This document shows, piece by piece, positions 36,601 to 45,938 of a stretch of 64,000 bases of DNA. Made by a program: the position numbers and the translations under genes. The notes under the pieces are model-generated. The model searched no databases and was not told the DNA's origin. It saw only the letters and a program-made list of their open reading frames with translations. Source of the DNA: Zygotorulaspora mrakii (lineage: Eukaryota > Ascomycota > Saccharomycetes > Saccharomycetales > Saccharomycetaceae); the NCBI RefSeq assembly GCF_013402915.1, contig NC_050722.1, positions 124,001 through 188,000 of the forward strand, read 5' to 3'. Every line of letters begins with the position of its first letter. Position 1 is the stretch's first letter.

Positions 36601-37160
36601 TTGTTCCGTGCAACTGTGATCAAAAGCCAGCGAAAGTTGAGGCACTAATAAAACACCTAAAGGTACTACGGGACACTGCTTTAGGCGAACAGGTTGTTAT
36701 ATTTTCTCAGTTCTCATCCTACCTAGATGTGCTCGAAAACGAGCTTAACGAGACGTTCGCATCAAATGAGGTCAAAATTTATAAATTCGATGGGCGACTG
36801 AACTTGAAAGAGAGAGCGACCGTTCTGGAAGAATTTGGTGTGAAGAGTTTGAGCAAACAAAAAATTCTTCTACTCTCATTGAAAGCAGGTGGTGTAGGTT
36901 TGAATTTGACTTGTGCATCGTATGCTTTCATGATGGATCCTTGGTGGTCACCTAGTATGGAAGATCAAGCGATTGACAGAATACATAGAATTGGGCAAAC
37001 AAGCAACGTAAAGGTGACGAGATTCATCATGGAAAACAGCATTGAAGAAAAAATGCTGAAAATACAGGAGAGAAAGCGCACAATCGGAGAAGCTATGGAT
37101 GCCGATGAGGAGGAAAGAAAGAAGCGGAGGCTTCAAGATATCCAAATGCTCTTTGAATGA
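33693..37160 (+). CDS. RAD5: RAD5, SWI2/SNF2 ATPase and RING ubiquitin ligase of post-replication repair
   Basis: Rad5 recruits Ubc13-Mms2 to extend Rad6/Rad18 mono-ubiquitin on PCNA into K63 chains and can reverse stalled forks. From the ATG at 33693 the product is 1155 residues (S. cerevisiae 1169). The open frame reaches back to 33627 without an ATG. The HIRAN domain is at about 174-285 (RFIGSLQVNAMATRPTVRP). The ATPase Walker A is DEMGLGKT (Lys534) and Walker B is DEGH (from Asp671). The C3HC4 RING is inserted at about 902-950 (CSICTTEP, CGHGFCEKC, CPNC). The helicase C-lobe ends with the SLKAGGVGLNLT and DQAIDRIHRIGQ motifs. A CCHP-like motif after the first lobe reads CCDI here. In S. 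cerevisiae it is YLR032W, so it interleaves with the YMR series. Confidence 0.97.
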   Translation: MTEENLPKKRFFKDELESSQEFKDIEEQKLSFQGNLENAKSFLFTEKPSSQEGVDDSPVMIEETDTSSNSPASCLKKNVEHFRNIVPGVPLERAELLCRMYSKENNVLSKALEHHFERPSSPAACSVNYGDTLPDTESLVTPIPVASLPSPRNHQEENGQRTSKRLKTESHSRRFIGSLQVNAMATRPTVRPIKYATKLKIGLSTGSLTMSKVSHANRSKKASMASYVKIYDAVNEREIGRVPGDIARILFPLLQTNEVEFEATMIFCDNKRLSIGDNFIFQLDCFLSFRIFDTSSPIEGQSKTIHDSSKRRWDSSTQPIVETSEELENGTRIMSLLSLFDKLNIKPIRQSEILENEDKDSRDEIDIIDLDDDKDLVDITSPCSETDNDANEEENIMNMNQLKFFYKATQSIDFLRDLPELEPPKEEFKLNLRRYQKQGLAWMLRREQEFEKLSEYDDFSKVDNSMMINPLWQQFKWPKDMSWESQRSGDRTPKASAEQRFYANLHTGEFSTEKPIMKTMMKGGILSDEMGLGKTISTLALIFSAPIDSEASSKQLFGTEGSDFPPQSQNIPYVSHTTLVVVPMSLLNQWNLEFEKANASKSMRSEIYYGGNVSSLKTLLTKTNNPPTVVLTTYGIVQNEWSKIIKEKDTSSSHTVSSGLFSVEFFRIVIDEGHTIRNRMTRTSKAVLQLAGKRRWVLTGTPIINRLDDLYSLVKFLRLEPWSQISYWKMLVSEPFEKKQYKKAFDVVNAIMVPVSLRRTKQMKDADGKLLVELPPKDIVVERLPFNKTQDHVYKYFLGKAENSVRSGLAQGDLLRKYSTILVHILRLRQICCDIKLLGSRDENDEDLSTSNQLVNEDLKSLTQGAAGEGFSYEFDARKMQIAISNVQKMYDSAELLENIECSICTTEPISLDKALFLECGHGFCEKCIMEYFEFQKEKKLETKCPNCRELVSYNNLVKVELKEGESPKIVPCNCDQKPAKVEALIKHLKVLRDTALGEQVVIFSQFSSYLDVLENELNETFASNEVKIYKFDGRLNLKERATVLEEFGVKSLSKQKILLLSLKAGGVGLNLTCASYAFMMDPWWSPSMEDQAIDRIHRIGQTSNVKVTRFIMENSIEEKMLKIQERKRTIGEAMDADEEERKKRRLQDIQMLFE

Positions 37161-37233
37161 GCCGCGAATTAGTTTCTATCATGCTTGGTAATATGTAGTC
37201 ACTGTAACAATTAGATGGTCATAACTGAATCGA

Positions 37234-38169
37234 TTAGCCGTCAATGAGCAGGTATTCCTCCTCTAAGGAAAAGATATCATTTCTTTTAGAACCGTATTTT
37301 TTCAAATTATTTTTCAAAGGGGTCAGATATATATCATTTGATTCTCCAAGGCAATTAAGATATTTTAATGTCAAAATAATGTCCTGTATTCGCATTCCCG
37401 ATACAGTAGCAATGTCCTCAAGTGTAAGTCTCCCAAAATTAGCCAATTCGCCTGTGGTCAATTCATAACATATTACTTTTGACCAGTACTTCAAGTAGCT
37501 TATCAAGCCAAATGGTGAGAGTGGCAATTCAGGGCCTGATAAAATCCCTTCACTTTTTGATAATTCATAAGAAAACTCCAAAAGTAAAGAGCCAAGTCGA
37601 CGTCTCTGATATGGAGGGAATGTGAGAATGCACGCTAGATTGTTTTGCTGATAAGAAACAAGGTCTTTCGAGAAGAATCCCATTGGCTTCGTTGATTCGG
37701 TTTCATAGACAATATAAAACTCATAGTGATCAACTTTGAAGTACATGGATTTGTTATCCAGAAATAGCTTCGTAAATAGGCAAAGGCACTGGCAAAACAA
37801 TTGATGTTTCGAGCCTTTAACTCGCCTGATGGTATATGTAGGGCTTTTATACATGATCTTGCCTGGAGCACGGCCCTTGTATTTGCAATTAGCTTCATGT
37901 GCGATATACTGTTCTTCGTCGTCCGTGTACTTGAAGCAATATTCACAAATATACAGCGTATCCAACCAAAACTGGCAGCGCTCAACCTTCTTTACCACTC
38001 TTTGATCTTCCTTGAAGCCCAGTAGTCTCGTTTCAAGATTGAAATATGCATTGCTCCCATACCAGCTGGGGAATCTCTTGTCAATACCAAATTGAATGTG
38101 CTTAATGTTTCTCTCACTCAGGATCCCGTAAAGAATATCTTTTTCTCCCTTCCCCATTCTTTTCCCCAT
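37234..38169 (-). CDS. SAS2: SAS2, MYST-family histone H4 K16 acetyltransferase
   Basis: Sas2 is the catalytic subunit of the SAS-I complex (with Sas4 and Sas5), which acetylates H4 Lys16 and limits the spread of telomeric silencing. The first ATG in frame is at 38169 (311 residues, MGKRMGKGEKD); a second ATG is four codons further. The MYST domain shows the C2HC zinc finger (CEYCFKY...H...C, about residues 88-110). The active-site Cys region is NLACILTFPPYQRRRLG, which includes the acetyl-CoA-binding QRRRLG. A conserved Glu lies in SGPELPLSPFG. The protein converges on RAD5 with 73 bp between stops and is divergent from ECM16. S. cerevisiae SAS2 (YMR127C) also neighbours ECM16. Confidence 0.93.
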   Translation of the reverse strand: MGKRMGKGEKDILYGILSERNIKHIQFGIDKRFPSWYGSNAYFNLETRLLGFKEDQRVVKKVERCQFWLDTLYICEYCFKYTDDEEQYIAHEANCKYKGRAPGKIMYKSPTYTIRRVKGSKHQLFCQCLCLFTKLFLDNKSMYFKVDHYEFYIVYETESTKPMGFFSKDLVSYQQNNLACILTFPPYQRRRLGSLLLEFSYELSKSEGILSGPELPLSPFGLISYLKYWSKVICYELTTGELANFGRLTLEDIATVSGMRIQDIILTLKYLNCLGESNDIYLTPLKNNLKKYGSKRNDIFSLEEEYLLIDG

Positions 38170-38333
38170 TTCTAGAGAACTCTGGCATTCACTTGGATAA
38201 ATCAAATAGCAGTATCCAAACTTGATGATTGTATTCTTTCAATATGTTTCTATCAAAATATGAGTCGCCTTCCATCTGATTCTTCACAATACTCGTAGAT
38301 GGCGATGCTTCAAATACGTATACTTTTATTGTA

Positions 38334-38379
38334 TGAAAAATTTAAGATTCTTCTAGGTCATCTCATCTCGACTCATCGC
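38334..38379. promoter_or_regulatory. RRPE and PAC elements upstream of ECM16
   Basis: TGAAAAATTT at 38334-38343 matches the ribosomal RNA processing element (Stb3), and CTCATCGC at 38372-38379 is the reverse complement of the PAC core GCGATGAG (Dot6/Tod6). Both lie 90-140 bp upstream of the ECM16 ATG. Paired PAC/RRPE sites mark ribosome-biogenesis genes in yeasts, which fits the product. Confidence 0.65.
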
Positions 38380-38470
38380 ATATAACATAAATACATGGGA
38401 AATTGCAGAAATCAGCAGGAAAAGTCATAGAGGCACCTTCATTTGCTAAGTCTTTGAAAGTGTCGAAATT

Positions 38471-41400
38471 ATGGGCACTTATAGAAAACGATTTAATGAG
38501 AAGGCAAGGGCGGGCCAAGTGGCGAAACAGAAGATATTGAAAAGAATCAGAAATAAGCAATTCCTCAGGCACGCTGAGGATTACGATGATTCTAAAGTAG
38601 AAGAAGTAGAAAATGCTAAAGACACTAATGCTGAGCTTTTAAATCCCATGACGGAAGAGGAAAAAAAGGTAAAGAAGAGGAAACTGCAGGAGCTTTTTGC
38701 GCCCAAGGAATCTAAGATCTCGAGACTCAAGAAAAAGAGATTGGATAAATTTGTAGAGCATCAACTAGACAGAGAGGAGAAAAAGGCCATTCTAGAAAAG
38801 CTACAAGAATACAAAGTGGATACATCTTTGATGACAAGTCTCAAAAACCTGGGTCATGGTCGACAAACGAAAAAGCAAGAGTTTCAAGAGGCACTGAGCT
38901 TGGAGAAGCAAGGCAGAAGTGATAATAGAATACAAGAAATTTTATATGAGAAAGTTCAGCAGAGGGATTGGAATCGAGAGAATGAAAGAATGAGCAGTCA
39001 AAGCGATGAAACCGACAACGAAGAGGATGGCTGGGACACTGCTGACAAGAACAAGTCATCTTTCATTGATTTGCGACCAGTCAAAAATGGTGGAACAGGT
39101 TTCGGATTCGGTTTTGCAAATGCAAAAGTTGTGACCAGAAAGGTTCCTAAACGTAAATATAACTGGAAGCAACGGGTTGAATTACAGGAGAGACGAAAAC
39201 AGGATGCTGGCGATGAAATGGATTTTTTATCTAGCACAGATGAAGCAGAATCTCTCTCATCAAATGAAAGTGTTACAAATGAAGCAGATAAAAATACTAG
39301 CGAAGCAGAAAGCCAATATATTGAAAATAGTGACAGTAGTGAAGATAACGAAGTTGATGACTCTGAAGATGAAGCTTCAGAGGAAGATAAGGAGGAGGTT
39401 TCTCAAGTTTCGATTGCGGCAGATTTTAAGGAGTGGGCCAACAAGGAGATTAAAAAAATCGAAGGTACTAACAAAGAATATGTGATGCCTCCTTTGAAAA
39501 CTCTTTTACAACCTGTTATTAGGGAAGAGGACCTGGATGATGGTCTGATTGAAACGCAAGTACCGATTGATGAGAACTCGCAACGTAAGGCATTCTTCGT
39601 AGATGTTAAGAGGCCCGAAGAAGTTAATAGTGTAAGAATGCAATTGCCAGTATTTGGAGAAGAACACAAAATAATGGAAGCCATTCATCACAATGACGTT
39701 GTAATCATTTGTGGTGCCACTGGTTCTGGTAAGACAACCCAAGTTCCCCAGTTTTTGTATGAATCTGGATTCGGTAGCGAAAACTCGCCGGACTATCCTG
39801 GGATGATAGGAATTACGCAGCCCAGAAGGGTGGCTGCGGTTTCTATGGCCAAGCGTGTGAGCATTGAGATGGGAGATCACGGTGATAAGGTTGCGCACCA
39901 AATAAGGTTTGATTCTAATACTGGTGATAGTACTAGAATCAAGTTCATGACTGACGGTGTTTTATTAAGAGAAATGATGAAGGATTTCAAGCTTACAAAT
40001 TACTCATCTATTATCATCGATGAAGCACACGAAAGAAACATTAATACTGATATATTGATTGGTATGTTGAGCCGGTGTGTCAGATTGCGTGCCAAGGAGC
40101 ATGCCAAGGATTTGAAAAGTCACAAAAAGTTAAAACTTATCATTATGTCTGCGACATTAAGGGTATCAGACTTCAGTGAGAACACAGCACTATTTCCTGT
40201 GGTACCGCCAGTTCTTAATGTGGAGGCTAGACAGTACCCGGTTTCCATTCATTTTAATCGCAAGACTAATTACGACTATATGGAAGAAGCTTTCAAAAAA
40301 ACATGTAAAATTCACAGAAAATTACCTCCGGGTACTATTTTAGTGTTTTTGACAGGCCAGCAGGAAATTACACAGATGGTGAAGAAATTGAGACAAGAAT
40401 TTCCATCTCAAAAAGGTCTCAAAGCAAATAGAGATTTATCTTCTTCTGTTGCGGTCAAAGTAAACTCTAAAAATGCTGATATAGAAGCTGAAGATATTGA
40501 TTTTAGTGTCAAAGTAATGGAGAAGGACAACTTCGATGATGGTTCCATAAGTGATGGGGATGACAATAGCTCTGAAGAAGAAGGCTTTGAGGAAGCGGTT
40601 GATCAAATTCAGCAAAAGATAGGTCCGTTGCATGTATTGCCACTTTACTCTTTGCTACCGACAAATGAACAAATGAAGGTTTTTCAAGAGGCTCCTGCAG
40701 GATCGAGACTATGTATCGTGGCCACAAATGTCGCAGAGACCTCTTTGACGATACCCGGTGTCAAATACGTTGTCGACTGTGGAAGATGTAAAGAGAGAAA
40801 GTTCAATGAAGTCAATGGCGTTCAGAGTTTTGAAATTGACTGGATAAGTAAGGCTAGTGCGGATCAGCGGAGTGGTAGAGCTGGTCGTACAGGACCAGGT
40901 CATTGTTATCGTCTCTATTCATCAGCTCTTTTTGAACGGGATTTTAAACAATTTTCACGTCCAGAAATCCTAAGAATGCCTGTCGAGAGTGTTGTTTTAC
41001 AAATGAAAAGTATGGCTATTCATAATGTTTTGAACTTCCCATTTCCAACTCCACCAGATCGAAAGGCTTTGTCCACGGCTATCCAGCTTCTTCAATACTT
41101 GGGTTCATTGGATGCGGATGAGAAGATTACTGAGGACGGGAAGATAATGAGTTTATTTCCTTTATCTCCCAGATTTTCGAAACTTTTACTTGTTTCGGAA
41201 GAAGGCGGGTGCTTGTCATATGCTGTCTCTATTGTGAGTGCCTTATCCGTTGGTGACCCCTTCATCAAGGAACAAGAACTTGGCATAGGTAATCAACCTA
41301 ATCACGAGGAGAAACTAGATGAAGTTGATCATTCTTTATCATACGCCGAGAAGGAAAGGCAGAAAGTTTTAAGGACCAAGTACTACAAAAGTAAGGCCCA

Positions 41401-42220
41401 ATTTTGCAAACTTGATCAGTTCAGTGATGTGTTCAGACTTCTGAGCGTTGTCAATGCCTTCGACTATATCCCAGAAGATCAAAAGGGTAAGTTTTTGCAT
41501 GATAACTTTTTGAGAGGGAAGTTCATGGAAGAAATTACAAAATTGAGGAAGCAATTGATGTATATCATTAAATCTAACACCAGCAAAGAAAATGTTGCGG
41601 TTGTTATACGTGATGAAGACTTGAAATCTAAAGTTCCTTCTGAAACGCAACTGAAGTTACTCAAACAAATGGTATGTGCAGGGTTCGTTGATCAGGTGGC
41701 AATTCGAGCAGATTGCTTATTTCCAGAAGAAACAACTACCATCAATAAAACATCCATCATAAACATACCTTATATCCCGGTTTTAACCTTAAAAACTCCC
41801 GAGGTATCCGACTGCTTTGTATATATCCATCCAAACTCCCTCCTAGCTAATATTGGTGAAATACCTCCAAAGTTTTTGGTTTACCATTCTTTACATCAAA
41901 ATAATAGCGGTAAAACAAGATTGAACGCGTTATGTGATATCAAGAGCACACCATTAGCCAATATCGCAAGAAAAGGTTCTTTGTTGACCTATAGTAAACC
42001 TTTAAATGGACAAGGCCTGAAAATAATACCTCTTACACCAACAGAGCGGTACTGTTATGTCGTTCCTAGATTCGGAGCAACATTAGATGGCGATTTGAAG
42101 GTAGGCTGGGACTTAAATCCAATCCCCGTGCATCAGGAGAAAGTCAATGGACAGTGGCAAGTCACTAAATTCATTCTAAGTAAAACATACAAGTCTGCTG
42201 AAAAAGACCGACGTCGTTAA
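38471..42220 (+). CDS. ECM16: ECM16 (DHR1), DEAH-box RNA helicase of the small-subunit processome
   Basis: Dhr1/Ecm16 is a nucleolar DEAH-box ATPase that unwinds U3 snoRNA from pre-18S rRNA, stimulated by Utp14. The 1249-residue product (S. cerevisiae 1267) has a long basic and acidic N-terminal extension (about 1-390) with several NLS-like stretches. The helicase core follows: GATGSGKT (residues 415-422), DEAH (517-520) and MSATL. A large acidic insertion lies between the RecA lobes (about 660-710). DQRSGRAGRTGPG is motif VI. Winged-helix, ratchet and OB-fold domains complete the C-terminus, ending TERYCYVVPRFGATLDGDLKVGWDLNP. The ATG at 38471 begins the conserved MGTYRKRFNEKARAG. The promoter carries PAC and RRPE elements. 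Confidence 0.97.
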   Translation: MGTYRKRFNEKARAGQVAKQKILKRIRNKQFLRHAEDYDDSKVEEVENAKDTNAELLNPMTEEEKKVKKRKLQELFAPKESKISRLKKKRLDKFVEHQLDREEKKAILEKLQEYKVDTSLMTSLKNLGHGRQTKKQEFQEALSLEKQGRSDNRIQEILYEKVQQRDWNRENERMSSQSDETDNEEDGWDTADKNKSSFIDLRPVKNGGTGFGFGFANAKVVTRKVPKRKYNWKQRVELQERRKQDAGDEMDFLSSTDEAESLSSNESVTNEADKNTSEAESQYIENSDSSEDNEVDDSEDEASEEDKEEVSQVSIAADFKEWANKEIKKIEGTNKEYVMPPLKTLLQPVIREEDLDDGLIETQVPIDENSQRKAFFVDVKRPEEVNSVRMQLPVFGEEHKIMEAIHHNDVVIICGATGSGKTTQVPQFLYESGFGSENSPDYPGMIGITQPRRVAAVSMAKRVSIEMGDHGDKVAHQIRFDSNTGDSTRIKFMTDGVLLREMMKDFKLTNYSSIIIDEAHERNINTDILIGMLSRCVRLRAKEHAKDLKSHKKLKLIIMSATLRVSDFSENTALFPVVPPVLNVEARQYPVSIHFNRKTNYDYMEEAFKKTCKIHRKLPPGTILVFLTGQQEITQMVKKLRQEFPSQKGLKANRDLSSSVAVKVNSKNADIEAEDIDFSVKVMEKDNFDDGSISDGDDNSSEEEGFEEAVDQIQQKIGPLHVLPLYSLLPTNEQMKVFQEAPAGSRLCIVATNVAETSLTIPGVKYVVDCGRCKERKFNEVNGVQSFEIDWISKASADQRSGRAGRTGPGHCYRLYSSALFERDFKQFSRPEILRMPVESVVLQMKSMAIHNVLNFPFPTPPDRKALSTAIQLLQYLGSLDADEKITEDGKIMSLFPLSPRFSKLLLVSEEGGCLSYAVSIVSALSVGDPFIKEQELGIGNQPNHEEKLDEVDHSLSYAEKERQKVLRTKYYKSKAQFCKLDQFSDVFRLLSVVNAFDYIPEDQKGKFLHDNFLRGKFMEEITKLRKQLMYIIKSNTSKENVAVVIRDEDLKSKVPSETQLKLLKQMVCAGFVDQVAIRADCLFPEETTTINKTSIINIPYIPVLTLKTPEVSDCFVYIHPNSLLANIGEIPPKFLVYHSLHQNNSGKTRLNALCDIKSTPLANIARKGSLLTYSKPLNGQGLKIIPLTPTERYCYVVPRFGATLDGDLKVGWDLNPIPVHQEKVNGQWQVTKFILSKTYKSAEKDRRR

Positions 42221-42478
42221 GTAGTAGATTTAGATAAACACCATCGCCAAGTTCGCCAAGTTCGCCGAATTCGGTTCATCTCATGCCTATCTATAACATT
42301 TGTTTCTTATTTGCTATCATTATCATAACAATCCGTATGTGGCGATCGACCTGTTCAACGGTTGTTGGTGCGAATGCGAAAGACAAAGTTCGATATTATC
42401 AAAAATCGATAGATGCAAGCAGAAGTAGTGCAGTATAAAGAGCATAAGGCACACTATATACTGGAAAGACTGAGCAAA

Positions 42479-44103
42479 ATGGGTTCAGATCTTCATTTCT
42501 CAGATCTGCTTCAGAATATCCGATCGATTTTCATACCGTATGTAACTTAACACAGCAGAAAAACTGTTTTTAGCATTCGAGAACATCGTACACTAACATC
42601 GTTCAATGTTTATTTAGCGCATCTTCGAAATGCAAGGTTTTAGATGAGAGCTTTCCTGCAAAATTCTTTGAAAAGGAGCCCAGTAAGATTTTCGAGTCAT
42701 ACGTCAAATTTATTAAGTCAAGAAGTAATGCAGAGGGAATAATCAAGAATGAAGATAAATTGGCTTTGACCACCATATCAGCTAGATTTGAGAGTGGTGA
42801 TTATTCACCAGATGTGGGTGGACTTTATAAACTTTACCATGATGTCAAACTTGTATGTACTATACTGATACACTACCATCCTCAGGGCACCAGGAATTAC
42901 CAGATGGTGGACAAGTTCTACAAGTTTGGTACTGAGCTTATATTAAGAGAATGTTATAAGCTAGGAGCTTCCCTTACAAAAAGCGATCGTGAAAATAGTG
43001 TCGGTAATGAAGATAGAGATAATGAATTGAATCAGATCATTGCAGAGGACTTTATCACGATTTCGACTAATTATCAAGTTCCGTTAACTCAAACGTACCA
43101 CATTAAGACGAAAGATCAAGATCTTTTCTCTTCATCCATAGCAAAATCTACTTTAGATGAAAGACCGCATGAATTACCCAACAGTAATTTTGAACTGAAT
43201 AAGGTAATTCCCCAAACAAATATTTGTGAAGAGGCTCCGCGACTGGGGTTCGTTGCCGCAAATACTAGTAATATTCCAGATCCTACTTTGCCCCCTACAG
43301 AAATGATGGCAAGATTCCTACATCCTAACTGGTATGCACTTCCAACCACAATGTGGTTAAAATACGGGGAATATAAGTCCTGGGCGCCTTCATTCAAGGA
43401 AAATGGAACTGTCATCGATTCCACCACCCGTGGGATAATTTGGTTGGAAAGAGTTGGCTATGTGGAGATGTATAGAAAGATGGAGGAGTCAAGAAATAGT
43501 AAGAGCATTCATTCGGAGGTAAATGTGGCTGAAAATGATGAAAAAAAGAATAACGATGATCTTGAGAAAGTTTCAGAAGAGAAGACTGATCAGCAAATGC
43601 AAAAATTAAACGGCGAAAATGGAAAAAGTGGATCAACTGAAAGCAAGAAGCAGGAGTTCGTCAATGGAAAAGGAGCGGTTGACAATGATGTTGCAACGTC
43701 AATTCCGGCTTCTGAAGCTGCACCTGATGGAAATAAAGTCTCAGAACCACTTTTGATAAAGCTTGAAAATCTTCTGGATTGGTCACCTGGTAATTATATA
43801 GATGATGACGAAATCGAGCATCTGAAGAACGGAACGCACGACGAACTCGTATCAGCAACTCTACTGAAGATAAAAAAGTTAAGAAAGTTGAGAATTTCAA
43901 GAAAAATCAGCAAACCATCCTTGGAAGAAATAAAAGCTTACTACAAGGTTCGCAGATTATTGAAAGAAGTTCTTTTGGCAAAACAAACTAGGTCATTACC
44001 AATGAAACATTGCAGGTCGTTTCCAGTTTTACAGGCAAATTACAATGGTAGTATACCGGTAGTAAGGGTACAACCAACGAGAAAGCGGAAATCCAAGAAA
44101 TGA
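42479..44103 (+). CDS. RSC58: RSC58, subunit of the RSC chromatin-remodelling complex, one intron
   Basis: Rsc58 is a structural subunit of RSC, the essential SWI/SNF-type remodeller. The open frame beginning near 42760 is only part of the gene. A 59-nt exon 1 (42479-42537, MGSDLHFSDLLQNIRSIFIP) is joined across an 80-nt intron to exon 2 (42618-44103, continuing ASSKCKVLDESFPAKFF). Together they encode 514 residues, compared with about 502 in S. cerevisiae. Exon 2 contains a bromodomain-like region early (about 70-150) and a conserved block around residues 285-330 (FLHPNWYALPTTMWLKYGEYKSWAPSF). A charged linker and a basic C-terminal tail (TRKRKSKK) follow. S. cerevisiae RSC58 (YLR033W) lies next to RAD5 and SMF3; here SAS2 and ECM16 lie between RAD5 and RSC58. 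Confidence 0.92.
42538..42617 (+). other. RSC58 spliceosomal intron (80 nt)
   Basis: The donor GTATGT is at 42538-42543, a CACTAAC branch point at 42591-42597, and the acceptor TTTAG ends at 42617. Splicing joins an ATG-initiated 59-nt exon in frame to the long exon 2; without it the reading frame has no early ATG. As far as I recall, the S. cerevisiae gene has no intron. Confidence 0.9.
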
Positions 44104-44208
44104 AGAAAACTTCGAACGATTTTAGTGTATATCAATAAATAGCAAAAATTAGACCAGGACTGGCCATAGCGGCCTCCCCAATAAATGCAAATGTGTTATC
44201 GTTCATGT

Positions 44209-44235
44209 GTTTTTGTTTTTGTTTTTGTTTTTTTT
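44209..44235 (+). repeat. GTTTTT hexamer tandem repeat
   Basis: Four consecutive GTTTTT units (the last lengthened) lie in the 164-bp gap between the convergent RSC58 and SMF3 stops. It is a simple-sequence tract, possibly part of the 3' end signals. Confidence 0.8.
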
Positions 44236-44267
44236 CTTCGAAAGTCTAAATTCAAACCGCGGAAAGT

Positions 44268-45695
44268 TCAAAAATGTACGTCCTCACCTAAGATGAAGCA
44301 TGCCACCAAGTAACAGTTTAATCCACCGATTAAAGCCCAAATGCTGACAGCTACCACTGTTAGCCAATTACTATTCGTAAAGTCAGCTTTGTTGACTTTA
44401 CCTGTGTTATTAAGCGGTGTCTGCTCATCCACTTGATCATTATAAACATCAGGAACGGTCATAATCTTTCTGTTTGCGGTGAAATAAATCAAAGGAGCTG
44501 AGACAATTGGTAAGATCAACGATAACACAACTTGTGACAAGTTCAAAATATCTGAAATCCCGGTTTCGCCCATTGTAAGGGTGACAAAAAGACAAGGCAC
44601 AATAGCAATTAACCTTGTACATAGTCTTGTAGCCCATGGTGGTAGAGACCATTCTAAAAAGCCCTCAGAAACAATTTGCCCTGCTACAGTGCATATAATA
44701 CCTGCAGATTGGCCTGAAAAAATCATTGCTAGAGCAAATATCAGTCCAGCAGCCGGTGAAATATAGTGCACTAATAAATTGTAAATTGATACTAAATCGG
44801 CATCTTCAGCTTCTGGTTTTCCAAATAGAGTTGTGCCCGCTACAATCAATATAGCAGAGTTGACGAAAGTAGCGACAAACATCAGAGATATAATCAACTC
44901 CGCGTAGGAATAATTCAAACAGTATTTGATTGCATTTAGACTTGGACGCACTTGAATTTTACCATATTTCTTCAAATCATGTTCTTGTAGTCTTGGCTTG
45001 ACAATGGACGAACCCAAATACAATGAATGTGGCATAACTGTAGCACCTAGAATACCCAAAGATATGTAAAGCGCTTGTTTGTCCTTGAATATGATGCTGG
45101 ATGGGAGGTATCCTTTGAGGAGATCGCCTTTATTAGGGATGGAAATCTGGAACAGCTCCAAGACAAAGCAAATGAGCGTGCCTGCAACCAATATACTGAC
45201 AAATATTTCAAAAGACCTGACTCTCTTCATAGAGTGGCCATCCTGGTGGTAAAACAACAAGATCACCAGCACGTCAAGCACCGTCAATAAAACACCAACA
45301 TTCAACGAAAGCCCAAACAGAATGTTCAGCGCAATAGCAGTTCCCACCACTTCCGCTAAATCAGTCGCTATAATCGCCACCTCGGCGAAAGCGAACAGCA
45401 TCAAATTGACTTTCCTCGGTAAGTGACGACGGCAGTTCTCTGCTAAATCGTAACCCGTCACACTCCCCAGCTTGATGCACAAACACTGTAGTACGATGGC
45501 GAATATGTTAGATATGAAAACCGCAAACAGCAGCGCATACTTGTACTGAGCACCCCCAGATACACTTGTTGAATAATTCCCGGGGTCCATATATGCGACA
45601 CTGACCATGATCCCAGGGCCTACAAACTTCATAAACTTTCTCAGTACGGGCACTAACGCCCCCATACTGAACCTCATCCTGTTTTCCTGCACCAT
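44268..45695 (-). CDS. SMF3: SMF3, vacuolar NRAMP-family iron exporter
   Basis: Smf3 is a proton-coupled divalent-metal transporter of the NRAMP family that moves iron from the vacuole to the cytosol. The 475-residue product (S. cerevisiae 473) shows the NRAMP metal-site motifs DPGNYSTSVSGGA in the first transmembrane helix and ATVMPHSLYLGS in the sixth. The consensus transport motif between helices 8 and 9 reads SGQSAGIICTVAGQIVSEGFL. About eleven transmembrane segments are visible. The ATG at 45695 is the first in frame. An Aft-type element (TGCACCCA) lies about 235 bp upstream, which matches iron-starvation control known for S. cerevisiae SMF3 (YLR034C). Only one NRAMP gene occurs in this window; SMF1/SMF2 would be elsewhere. 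Confidence 0.95.
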   Translation of the reverse strand: MVQENRMRFSMGALVPVLRKFMKFVGPGIMVSVAYMDPGNYSTSVSGGAQYKYALLFAVFISNIFAIVLQCLCIKLGSVTGYDLAENCRRHLPRKVNLMLFAFAEVAIIATDLAEVVGTAIALNILFGLSLNVGVLLTVLDVLVILLFYHQDGHSMKRVRSFEIFVSILVAGTLICFVLELFQISIPNKGDLLKGYLPSSIIFKDKQALYISLGILGATVMPHSLYLGSSIVKPRLQEHDLKKYGKIQVRPSLNAIKYCLNYSYAELIISLMFVATFVNSAILIVAGTTLFGKPEAEDADLVSIYNLLVHYISPAAGLIFALAMIFSGQSAGIICTVAGQIVSEGFLEWSLPPWATRLCTRLIAIVPCLFVTLTMGETGISDILNLSQVVLSLILPIVSAPLIYFTANRKIMTVPDVYNDQVDEQTPLNNTGKVNKADFTNSNWLTVVAVSIWALIGGLNCYLVACFILGEDVHF

Positions 45696-45930
45696 CTCAA
45701 ATCTGATGTTCTCGCACTCTCTATAACTTGCGTTTCTGCTATCTCTTTCTCTCCGTTGTGAGACGGGAGATGCTAAAAATGACTATCAAGATCAACGTAT
45801 ATAAGCGATGGGCTAATGTTGTGCAAACTCAAATGACGAAAAATAACCTTGCAAGTTCGCATGTAGACTTGACGGTTCTAGTAACTGAAAGAGACGCTCC
45901 ATGCAAGAACCGGACAGGGCTGCTTCGAAT

Positions 45931-45938
45931 TGCACCCA
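45931..45938 (+). promoter_or_regulatory. Aft1/Aft2-type iron-responsive element upstream of SMF3
   Basis: TGCACCCA matches the iron-regulon consensus YRCACCCR. It lies about 235 bp upstream of the SMF3 start codon. SMF3 is an Aft2 target in S. cerevisiae; in other yeasts the regulator may be a single Aft protein. Confidence 0.6.
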
